Shown one piece after another: positions 1-8,600 of a stretch of DNA of 37,508 nt. The notes beneath the pieces are model-generated. The model did no database searches. It was not told where the DNA came from and was given only the letters and a program-made list of their open reading frames with translations. Source of the DNA: an uncultured Blautia sp. (lineage in GTDB: Bacteria > Bacillota > Clostridia > Lachnospirales > Lachnospiraceae); contig CAKRRX010000013.1 in the NCBI GenBank assembly GCA_934394595.1, forward strand, positions 1 through 37,508, written 5' to 3'. Every line of letters starts with the position of its first letter. The stretch's first letter is position 1. A program made the position numbers and the translations under genes.

Positions 1-123
1 ATTATAGCGAAATCAAACACCCTTGTCAAGACAGGAATTAACCCTTCGGGGAAGTTTTTCCTCCACTGTTTTCAGTCCTGTTTCCAGGTTCGGCCCGACG
101 TTTTCCAAAAAAATGATATTTTC

Positions 124-172
124 AAAAAAAGAGCCGGAATGCGTCTCTTTCAGACCAGTCCCGGCTTTTTTT
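124..172 (-). terminator. Terminator of the glycosyltransferase gene
   Basis: AGCCGG (132-137) pairs with CCGGCT (161-166), with an inner GTCT/AGAC stem. The hairpin is flanked by an A run on the left and a T run on the right, so it can work in both directions. It lies about 45 bases past the stop of the minus-strand glycosyltransferase. Nothing else in bases 1-218 looks coding. Confidence 0.75.
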
Positions 173-218
173 GAGGGCATGCAGATTGCAAAAATAATCT
201 TTGGCACACTTTTCCTCT

Positions 219-1193
219 TTATTTATTCTCTTTATTTATTTCCTGCTCATTTTCGGAAAACAGTCTCTTGTACTCGCAGTTCACCATCTGCAGCTTAAAC
301 TCAAAATCCTGCTTGTGCTGCTGTACCAAAGTCGTCAGGATGATGCCTGAAAACATACAGATAATTGCCGTCAGAAATACAAATCCGATCACGATCAGAC
401 TTGGCATCTTGGTCACAATACCCTCCCGCAGATATTTGGACAGAATCGGAATAAAAAAGATCACCGCCAGCAGCGTAAGTACTGCTGCAATGCTGGAGAA
501 AAAACGCAGTGGCTTGTAATCCCGGAACATCCGGATGATCGTCTTGATTACCTTAAATCCGTCTGTGTAAGTGTTCAGCTTGGATTCACTGCCCTCCTGA
601 CGGTCACGGTAATCCACGATCACATTATCCACCTGCATGTTCTTGTCAATGGCATGGATCGTCATCTCTGTCTCGATCTCAAAATTCTGGGACAAAACCG
701 GATAGGTCTTTACGAACTGATAGCTCATGGCACGGTATCCGGTCATAATATCCTTAATATTGCTGTGAAACAGCCAGTTAATGCTGCCACGCACAAGGCT
801 GTTTCCAAAATTGTGGAACGGTCTCTTATTTTCAGTAAAGTAGGTGGAAGAAAGCCTGTCCCCTACTACCATATCAGTACGGTCATTCAGCACTTTTTCA
901 CACATTTCCCGGGCATACTCCGCAGGATATGTATCATCTCCATCCACCATCAGATAGCACTGTGCATCAATATCGCGGAACATGCTGCGGATAACATTTC
1001 CCTTGCCCTGCTGATGCTCATATCTCACTACAGCCCCTGCCTCAAGAGCGATCTGCGCAGTCCCGTCAGTAGAATTGTTGTCATATACATAGATCGTAGC
1101 TTCCGGCAGTTCCTTTCTCATATCCTCAATTACCTTGGCAATGGACTTGCTCTCATTGTAACAGGGGATCAAAACTGCTATTTTATCTGTCAT
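219..1193 (-). CDS. Family 2 glycosyltransferase with two C-terminal membrane helices
   Basis: A GT-A fold glycosyltransferase of the dolichyl-phosphate-mannose-synthase/GtrB-like group. It probably moves a sugar from an NDP-sugar to a lipid carrier or cell-surface glycan on the inner face of the membrane. The N-terminus has the typical VLIPCYNES strand-turn, and the metal-binding DxD appears as VDGDDTYPAEYA near residue 98. Two hydrophobic segments follow at about residues 230-250 and 265-290, and then a short charged tail. The length of 324 residues fits the family. The ATG start has a GGAGG site just upstream. It is divergent from the pyruvyl transferase cluster and has its own terminator. 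The sugar and acceptor cannot be told from sequence. Confidence 0.88.
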   Translation of the reverse strand: MTDKIAVLIPCYNESKSIAKVIEDMRKELPEATIYVYDNNSTDGTAQIALEAGAVVRYEHQQGKGNVIRSMFRDIDAQCYLMVDGDDTYPAEYAREMCEKVLNDRTDMVVGDRLSSTYFTENKRPFHNFGNSLVRGSINWLFHSNIKDIMTGYRAMSYQFVKTYPVLSQNFEIETEMTIHAIDKNMQVDNVIVDYRDRQEGSESKLNTYTDGFKVIKTIIRMFRDYKPLRFFSSIAAVLTLLAVIFFIPILSKYLREGIVTKMPSLIVIGFVFLTAIICMFSGIILTTLVQQHKQDFEFKLQMVNCEYKRLFSENEQEINKENK

Positions 1194-1313
1194 TAAAAAC
1201 TTCCTCCATATCCTTTCCTCGTATTAGGTGCCACCATTATACCATATTCCACAGCTTTCGCAAACAAAAAAGTCCCCTGTTCCGGGAATAGTTGTTTACT
1301 TTTCCCACCCATA

Positions 1314-1322
1314 TGTTATATT
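1314..1322 (+). promoter_or_regulatory. Candidate extended -10 promoter for the polysaccharide trio
   Basis: TGTTATATT is an extended -10 element (TGn plus TATATT). A weak TTGTTT lies 19 bases upstream at 1292-1297. It sits about 115 bases before the pyruvyl transferase start in the divergent intergenic region 1194-1438. The leader would be long, and I see no strong structure in it. Confidence 0.4.
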
Positions 1323-1438
1323 ATTCATATCCCATCTTTATTTGGAAGGATTTTATTTTTGAAAATTTCACCAAAGTGCATGTTTGAGAAAATTTCCACA
1401 ACCAATCTTTCGTACACACTTTGATACAGGAGGACTTT

Positions 1439-2518
1439 ATGAATAAAAAAAGAGTAGGTGTGATCACCTTCCACAACTACGACAATTATGGTGCGATCCT
1501 GCAAAGCTATGCTCTTCAGAAAAAACTCCGCGAGCTTGGCACCCACCCGGAAATCATTGATTATCACTGTGAATACATCAGCAATCCGTTCCGTCTGGTT
1601 AATCTGAAGAAAAAAGGCCTGTTTAACTATATTTACGGAGCCATTGGCCATATCTGCTACCTTCCCAGACGTTTCAAATGCAACAAATTCCGCAAGCACA
1701 TGCGCTACAGCCAGCCTGTTTATGCAGGCAAAATGCAGCCGGTTGCCGGAAAATACGACATTTACCTGGCTGGAAGCGATCAGATCTGGGATTACAAGCT
1801 TACCAATTTTGATACCACCTATTTCCTGGATTTTGTAAAAGAAGGAAAGAAAAAGTGCAGCTATGCTGCCAGCATCGGTGAAAATCTCCCACCTGAAGAT
1901 TACCAGCAAAAGTACAAAGAACTGTTATCTGACTTTGATGAAATTCTGGTCCGTGAAGATTATGGTGCTGATATTGTAGAAAATCTTACCCAGAAACGGC
2001 CTGAGGTTGTCTGCGATCCCACCCTACTTCTCACCGCTGAAGAATGGGACAAGCTTCTTGTAGAGCCAAAATATAAGGAAAAATACATTCTGGTTTATCA
2101 GCTTGGAATCAATAAGGAAATCGTAGATTTTGCCCGCAGACTCCATGATAAAACAGGTTACCGTATCGTGTATATTCCTTTCCCACTGGTGGGTCTTCTG
2201 AAATGTGACTGCAAGATCACCGTAGGCCCTGCTGAGTGGATGGGACTGTTTAAAAATGCAGAATATGTGGTATCAGATTCTTTCCACGGCATTGTATATG
2301 CCCTGTTATTCAACCGCAAATTCTTCGCCAAGGTCAACGGCCATCACATGAACCGCCGTGTCCAGCAGCTTCTGTCCCTGGTAAATCTCACAGATCGTAC
2401 CATGGATGATGTTTCCTATGAGAAACTCACTGAAGAAATTGATTTCACCTATGCAAATGAACAGATTGCGAAATTCCGGGAGCATTCTATGGAACAATTG
2501 CGCCGGATCATCAGCTGA
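1439..2518 (+). CDS. Polysaccharide pyruvyl transferase family protein
   Basis: A member of the CsaB/WcaK/ExoV superfamily, which usually transfers pyruvate from phosphoenolpyruvate onto a sugar of a surface polymer. It has a GT-B-like fold. Recognisable segments are the N-terminal GAILQSYALQK, YDIYLAGSDQIWD in the first half, SYAASIG, VCDPTLLL at the domain linker, and SDSFHGIVYALLFNRKF near the C-terminus, where the His is the conserved catalytic or binding residue. I chose ATG 1439 (359 residues) because ACAGGAGG sits 6 bases upstream; an in-frame TTG at 1421 would place that site inside the gene. It is first in a trio with an Fe-S oxidoreductase and a flippase, which points to cell-surface glycan decoration. 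Acceptor unknown. Confidence 0.9.
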   Translation: MNKKRVGVITFHNYDNYGAILQSYALQKKLRELGTHPEIIDYHCEYISNPFRLVNLKKKGLFNYIYGAIGHICYLPRRFKCNKFRKHMRYSQPVYAGKMQPVAGKYDIYLAGSDQIWDYKLTNFDTTYFLDFVKEGKKKCSYAASIGENLPPEDYQQKYKELLSDFDEILVREDYGADIVENLTQKRPEVVCDPTLLLTAEEWDKLLVEPKYKEKYILVYQLGINKEIVDFARRLHDKTGYRIVYIPFPLVGLLKCDCKITVGPAEWMGLFKNAEYVVSDSFHGIVYALLFNRKFFAKVNGHHMNRRVQQLLSLVNLTDRTMDDVSYEKLTEEIDFTYANEQIAKFREHSMEQLRRIIS

Positions 2519-2566
2519 TTTCCACAAATATGAATGACTTTTTTAGCCTCGAAAGGGAGATTTGAT

Positions 2567-3787
2567 ATGCTCACACCTGAACAGAAAAAATCAGACTGCT
2601 GCGGCTGTATGGCCTGCAGCTATGCCTGTCCGAAATCAGCTATTACTATGGCTGCAGATGAAACAGGCTTTGTTTACCCCGAAATTGATCCCAAGACCTG
2701 TATCAACTGTGGCATTTGCCGCAAAGTCTGTCCCCTTGGGGAGAACCTCACCGGCACTGAGGCAGTTCCGGACATCTATGCAGTACAGAACCATCAGAAG
2801 GATGTTGTACTGAACAGTTCCTCCGGTGGTATGTTTTCTCTGCTTGCAGACTGGGTTCTGGCGCAGGATGGCGTAATCTACGGTGTTGCTTTTGACGATA
2901 CCTTCCAGGTACGCCACGAAAGAGCTGACACCCATAAGAGTGCTGCTGCTTTTCGCACCTCCAAATATGTCCAGAGCGATCCGTCCCGGATTTATGAGAA
3001 CATCTGCCAGGATCTTTCTCAGGGGCTTACAGTACTTGTTACCGGTACCCCCTGCCAGATTGCAGGGGTAAATAGCTTTCTCACGCAGAAGCATGCCGAC
3101 ACCTCCAGATATTATACCTGTGATAATATCTGTCACGGCGTTCCCAGCCCCGGTGTATGGACAGATTACCTGAATATACTAAAAGAGAATTATTTTTCCC
3201 AGGAAGAACAGATTACTTCCATCAACATGCGAAGCAAACGCCTTTCCTGGAAAAAGCACACCATGGATCTTGAGACCACTTCCGGTTCCCGGGAGGAACT
3301 GATGAAGGAATTTTCTTTTGACGACATTTACCACAGCAACTACCCGGTGCGGCCTTCCTGTGCCAACTGTCATTTCACCAGTTTCAAACGCCCTTCTGAT
3401 TTTACCCTTGGGGATTTCTGGAATGTGGACAGTGCCGGAATCAAATTTGATGTCACAGGTGGTGTTAATGAAGTCCTGGTGAATACGGAAAAAGGAAAAG
3501 CATTGTTTGCCCAGTTAAAAGAAAAAGCTGCATATCAGCCTGTTTCCAAAGCGGCTGGATGGCAGCCACATCTGGAGTATTCTGCAAAGGCACCAGGCAA
3601 CCGGGATGCATTCTGGGAAGAGTACAATGCATCTGCAGCTCTGGCAGACAAAGAAGCGGTACTTCGCAAATATATGAAGGGTTCCACCCTTACCCGGATC
3701 ATCCGCAAGGTAAACCCCATTCTTCAGAAAACCGGACTGTACAGCATTGCCGGAAAACTTTACAAAACCGTTTTTGTCAAAAAATAG
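2567..3787 (+). CDS. FrhB-like oxidoreductase with two 4Fe-4S clusters
   Basis: It carries an N-terminal bacterial-ferredoxin pair of cysteine motifs. The first is C11-x2-C14-x2-C17-x3-C21-P, and a second CxxCxxCxxxCP follows in PKTCINCGICRKVCPLG. The rest matches the coenzyme F420 hydrogenase/dehydrogenase beta-subunit family: TGTPCQIAG, CDNICHGVPSPGVW, and a late cysteine cluster in CANCHF followed by TLGDFWNVD. Relatives often lie beside pyruvyl transferases in surface-polysaccharide loci of gut bacteria. The exact reaction is not established, and a flavin/ferredoxin-dependent reduction of a glycan precursor is an inference. ATG 2567 (406 residues) is preferred over ATG 2534 because GGGAG lies 7 bases upstream. 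It is cytoplasmic, with no signal peptide or membrane segment. Confidence 0.85.
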   Translation: MLTPEQKKSDCCGCMACSYACPKSAITMAADETGFVYPEIDPKTCINCGICRKVCPLGENLTGTEAVPDIYAVQNHQKDVVLNSSSGGMFSLLADWVLAQDGVIYGVAFDDTFQVRHERADTHKSAAAFRTSKYVQSDPSRIYENICQDLSQGLTVLVTGTPCQIAGVNSFLTQKHADTSRYYTCDNICHGVPSPGVWTDYLNILKENYFSQEEQITSINMRSKRLSWKKHTMDLETTSGSREELMKEFSFDDIYHSNYPVRPSCANCHFTSFKRPSDFTLGDFWNVDSAGIKFDVTGGVNEVLVNTEKGKALFAQLKEKAAYQPVSKAAGWQPHLEYSAKAPGNRDAFWEEYNASAALADKEAVLRKYMKGSTLTRIIRKVNPILQKTGLYSIAGKLYKTVFVKK

Positions 3788-3817
3788 CACTTCAATTTCT
3801 ATTCAAAGGATTACTTT

Positions 3818-5068
3818 ATGAAAGAAAAAAATGTAAAAAAAGCTTTTTTATGGAACATGATCGGAAGCACCTGTTATTCAGGTTCTTCCTTTCTGTATCT
3901 TCTGGTGGTCACCCGTGTCTGCGGTGCCCAGCTGGCTGGTTTTTATTCCCTGAGCTATGCCACCGCGCAGCTGCTTCTGCAGGTAGGGCGTTACGGTGTC
4001 CGCACTTATCAGGCTACAGACCTGGAACACAAATATCTATTTTCCGAGTATAAGATATCCCGTGTGATCACCTGTGCCCTTATGATGCTCTTCGGTATCC
4101 TTTACAGTTCCTTCAGCTTTAAGGGGGAATACATCATCATCAGTACTTTTATCATTATGATGAAGATGATCGACGCTGTGGAGGATGTTTATCATGGTAA
4201 TCTCCAGCAGAAGTACCATGTAGAGCAGATGGGAAAAATGCTTGCCATCCGAAATGTTTATTCTGCCGTATTTTTTACAGGAATCCTGATGGCAACCCAA
4301 AATCTTTACCTCACCTGCGTGACCACAGCTATCACATCTCTGATCCTGTGTCTTGTAGTGAATTCCCGTACCACTGCCAGATATGCCCCAAAAGAAGACA
4401 TCGGACGTGGATTCCAGATGAGCCGGGTTTGGGAGCTTCTGAAAATCTGTACACCGATGTTTGTGGGTACTTTTCTTTCCCTGCTCCTTTACAATGTGCC
4501 AAAATATGCAATGGCCAATGTAATGACAGATGAATATCAGACCTATTACAGTATTCTGTTTATGCCATCCTTTGTCATTACCCTGATGTGCGAATTTGTT
4601 TTCAAGCCGACGATCACCACCATTGCAGAGCTGTGGTGGGAAAATAATATTAAGAAATTTGCTGTGTATATTCTGCGTATCATCGGAATCATCCTGGTAT
4701 GCTGCGCTGGAATCGTAGTTGGAGGGCATCTGATCGGCCGAACCTTACTGGAGATTATTTACGGTGTGGATCTTTCCCCCTATAAAATGCAGTTTATTGC
4801 CCTCCTTGTCGGCGGTGGAATCAGTGCTGAAGTATATATGATCTACAATATTCTGATCGCTATCCGCTGGGGAAAATGCCTGCTGCCGGTGTATTCCGTC
4901 ACAGCAGTGATCACCATTCTTGCATCCCGCACAATGGTAAAACAGTGGGGAATCATGGGGGCAGCACTGAACTACGTGCTTTCCTGCTCCATTTTGTTTG
5001 TTTTATTTACAACAATTTTGATTTTTGCGATTCTGAAAAAGAAAAAAGAAACTGCAAACGCAATCTGA
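3818..5068 (+). CDS. Polysaccharide flippase (Wzx/MOP superfamily)
   Basis: A very hydrophobic 416-residue protein with about 12 predicted membrane helices, starting with a short basic N-terminus (MKEKNVKKAFLWNMIGS). It resembles lipid-linked oligosaccharide flippases, which move undecaprenyl-diphosphate-linked repeat units across the membrane. Charged residues between helices and the absence of extracellular domains fit that family. The length is typical of Wzx (400-480). AAAGGA lies 7 bases before the start. It begins 30 bases after the Fe-S oxidoreductase stop, so the three genes likely form one operon, and it is followed at once by a strong terminator. The basic lysine-rich C-terminus is probably cytosolic. 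Substrate unknown. Confidence 0.85.
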   Translation: MKEKNVKKAFLWNMIGSTCYSGSSFLYLLVVTRVCGAQLAGFYSLSYATAQLLLQVGRYGVRTYQATDLEHKYLFSEYKISRVITCALMMLFGILYSSFSFKGEYIIISTFIIMMKMIDAVEDVYHGNLQQKYHVEQMGKMLAIRNVYSAVFFTGILMATQNLYLTCVTTAITSLILCLVVNSRTTARYAPKEDIGRGFQMSRVWELLKICTPMFVGTFLSLLLYNVPKYAMANVMTDEYQTYYSILFMPSFVITLMCEFVFKPTITTIAELWWENNIKKFAVYILRIIGIILVCCAGIVVGGHLIGRTLLEIIYGVDLSPYKMQFIALLVGGGISAEVYMIYNILIAIRWGKCLLPVYSVTAVITILASRTMVKQWGIMGAALNYVLSCSILFVLFTTILIFAILKKKKETANAI

Positions 5069-5080
5069 TCTTCTTTCATA

Positions 5081-5127
5081 AAAAGGTACCGGAGCCCGGC
5101 CTGTATATGGCCGGTTTCCGGTACCTT
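5081..5127. terminator. Strong bidirectional terminator between convergent genes
   Basis: A near-perfect 19-20 bp stem: AAAGGTACCGGA on the left and TCCGGTACCTTT on the right, with GGCC pairs inside and a seven-base loop (TGTATAT). T-rich tracts follow on both strands. It separates the plus-strand flippase from the minus-strand giant protein gene and can stop transcription from both. Confidence 0.9.
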
Positions 5128-5132
5128 TCTTA

Positions 5133-5630
5133 TCATTTCTTTTTAACCGTAATCTTACAGGTCTTCTTTATCTTTCCACAGGTAACGGTAATGGTTGCTT
5201 TTCCAGCTTTCTTGGCTGTGATCACACCTTTTTTGCTTACCGTTGCTACCTTTTTATTGGAGGTCGTGTATTTCACTGTGGTCTGGTAAGATACCGGGCT
5301 GACCACTGGTTTCAGGGTAAGTTTCTGTTTTACCTTCAATGTGGCTTTTGATGGAACACCGGTAATCTTCTTGGCTGTTACTGTACCCTTCTGCAGTTTT
5401 ACGGTAAGAACCTTTGAAGCGCCGCCGACTGTCTTAATGGTTACTTTTACCTTTCCGGAAGTACCTTTCTTGGTTGCTTTTAAGGTGATTCCAGTTGAGG
5501 TTTTAGATACAGTCAGCTTCTTGGTGCTTGAAGATTTCACACTAGCAATGCTGTCACCTTTTTCCAGGGTTACTGCAAGCTTCAGGGTCTGGCTCTTCTT
5601 CATTGGGAAGCTGCTCTCTTTTACCTTTAC
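5133..5630 (-). other. C-terminal Ig-like (BIG2-type) pair of the giant protein
   Basis: The last ~165 residues switch from acidic to strongly lysine/threonine-rich. They contain a degenerate bacterial Ig-like domain followed by a well-preserved BIG2 domain ending in ITVKKK. Such domains are common stalk or cell-wall-proximal modules in clostridial surface proteins. With no sortase signal, the basic charge could allow non-covalent binding to anionic wall polymers (inference). Confidence 0.7.
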
Positions 5631-8600
5631 ATAAGCTGCCAGCTTCGCAATGCTTCGGGTCTCTTTTGCACCACATGTTGTACAGGTACGTACTTCAGTA
5701 CCGGCCTTCACTGCAGTTGCTTCCTCAGAAACCTTGTATCCGGTCCAGGTATGTTTTCCTGTTGCCGGGATTGTCTCATATGCAGTCTTCGTATCTGCGC
5801 CGTGGCAAACCTTACACTCTTTGTGCTTCTGTCCTGCTTTTCCGCAGGTTGCAGGTGTGTCGATCACGGTATCCATGGTATGGGCAAGCTTTGCAATCGC
5901 ATCGCTTCTGGTCTCATTACATCTTGTACAAATGTAATTATGGCTTCCTGCTTTTGTACAGGTTGCTGCTACCGTTCCGTTATCTTTCCAGTTATGACCA
6001 AGCTTTTTGACGGAAACTTCCTGAGTCTCTCCGCAAAGCTTACATCTTTGCTGCTCGGTACCATCTGCTGTACAGGTAGGCCCAGCAATGTAGGATTCGT
6101 GTTTCCACTGATGTTCACACCCTGCCTCACTGTGCTGAACCAGAATTGTCACTTCATCCGTTCCGATGATCTGCTCGCCGCTGCTTGCCTCTGCACGGAT
6201 GTAAAGCGCTTCGATTCCTTTTTCCTTCAGTTCCTCCATGAGTTTTCCAAGCTTTGCTCCATACAGGTCAATGGTGCCATCTTCTTTTACAGAATAGCAA
6301 TCCTCGGAAACTGTTACTTCCTTTCCATCTTCGTTGTAATACAGAGTCCATTTTACAGTGGCATCTGAATCATCCGGTATTTTGGTTCCAAGGTTCAGAA
6401 TCTCTGTATTTGCAATATCCGTATAGCCAAATTCCTCGCTTGTGATTCCTCCTATGGAAACAGCGCCTGGCTCTTTCATGATTCTCTCGAAGTCGAAATA
6501 CTGCTCTCCTGCATATTCCCAAACTTCGTTGTTGTATCTGTCTGTATGCGCAACTTCTGCAATGAGGGTTACCCCACTTGCAACTCCGCTGATACGGGTC
6601 AGCACCGGAATATCCTGCTCCTGTGTAGTCTCAAGAGGTTTCCATACATCTTCATCATAGGAAATGCTATAACGAACATTCTCCTCTTCCACCTTTACAG
6701 CTTCATTATTTTCATTTCTTACAATAAGCTCTACTTTCTTATCAAGAGCATTCAGATCAAGAGTTCCACCTACCGGAATATCAGATGGGGTTTCACCCTC
6801 TACTGTAAATTCATAGTAGAAGTCATCACTTACGGATACGTAAATGCCAGCGGAAGTCTCCCAAACCGGATGTTCATTGCCATCCTCATCTTTTTGTGTT
6901 TCTTTTGATGCTACATCTACCAGAATATGTTCGTCTCCAGATTCGTTGGCCTTTACTGTCAAGCTCTTCTCTTCGGCACCATTATTAACTGCCAGTACTT
7001 CCAGAATCTGCGGTTCATACTCAGAAGAAATTGTGATGTCATAGTCAGAAGTATTCATCTCATATTTTTTAGGAGGACCATCTTCCTGTAGCTCTTCACA
7101 ATATACTTTGACCTTGATTATCTTGGTACCATCTTTTAACATCTGAACAGAACCGTCTGCATACTCAGGCTCTATCCAGTAATAGCGATCTGTTACATGG
7201 ATATAAAATTCATGGCTGTCCATTTCACCGTCCAGTTTCTTAAAATGAACAGTTACTTTCGCTTCGCCATAATGGTTTGCTGTGAAGAACCAGCAGTCGC
7301 TGCCTTCTGTCATGGTAACAGGAGCAACATCGCCCTCTCCCCAGTTAACAGTTGTCAGATCTACTGAAGTTACCGGGATCTTCACGGTATCACCATGGAT
7401 ATTCTCTGCGTCTTCTACATAGCACTCAAGGGTATTGCCCAGCCAGATCTTATCTCCTGGGAACATGGATGCGTCATGAATCTGCTGCTGATAATCTGCA
7501 ACTGGATTTCGTGACCAGATACCTGCCTGTGCCATATTTAGATAATAACTGCCATTTTCTGTTGTTACTACAACAGTCGCTCTGACTTCAAACCAGTAGC
7601 TTTCCCCTTTTTCAGGATCCTCCTGTAATTTATCATAATTATCTTGCAGTTTTTTGCCATCGATAATCAGACTGGAATGGTTTTCCGGATCTTCAGACCA
7701 GAAGATTTCATACTTACCTTTATTTTCCTCTGTGATTTCTTCAAAATACTCCGGTTCCTCATCCTTTCTAAAACCAACCTGCCACCGAATATCAATTCTG
7801 TCATCCTCTTGCTTCTTCAGATTCTCTGTATTCAGGTTCAGATGATATGCTTCCTCATTGTTAAACGCATAAGTTGCATAGTCATTTTCCCGCAGGTTTT
7901 CAAACCAGACAGAGTAATCCAGGCCGTCAAACCAGTACTCATGGGCAGTGTCGGTATTCTGCCATTCCTTATCACCATTTTCGCCTTCAACCAGTTCCCA
8001 CTCTTCAACTGTTAAATTTATTCCGTCCGGATTAGTTCGAACAAGTGTTGGATAAGAACCTATTTCTGCCGGCCCCTCATTTGGTTCTGTGATATCTCCG
8101 TCCTTCCCCAGTGTTTCCCAGTCATTTGGGTCATATACAAATCGGAATCCGATATCCTCTCTTACCTGTTCATGTACCACTCCATCCTTGTCCAGATATA
8201 CCTGGTACATTTTAAACTCATTCAGATCCAGAGAATCTCCTACCTTCAGATTCTCAAGTGTAACCGGACGGAGAATCTCATAAGAATTAGATACTCCGAT
8301 CCATATATCCGTACCAGCAACTTCCTGCCATTTTGATGTAGGATTTCCATCCTCATCTATTTCCGGAACAGCGGCACTTAATTCTATATTGGTATCGCCG
8401 TCTGCACCTTCTTTACCTTTTACAGTAAGGATTCGCTTCTCTCCCTCTGTAGTCATAGACAGATCAATCAAAGATTCCTCATAATTTACCGGAGTAAGGC
8501 TGTAATCCTGAACCACTTCAGTTCCACGATCCTCATCACTGTATGCCCAGTCATGATGCAGACGCACTTCAATCTGAGCCTCGCCGCCGATCAGCATCTG

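Noticed and set aside
23..298. Plus-strand open frame at the left edge
   Set aside because: It crosses the glycosyltransferase terminator and the end of that gene, and no family or ribosome site is visible.
4037..4729. 230-residue minus-strand open frame opposite the flippase
   Set aside because: It is antisense to a clear membrane protein. Its His/Asp-rich composition is what antisense of hydrophobic codons produces.
5133..5200. Sortase LPXTG anchor on the giant protein
   Set aside because: The C-terminus ends in a BIG2 domain and a lysine tail. There is no LPXTG-like motif, hydrophobic helix or basic tail in the sortase arrangement.
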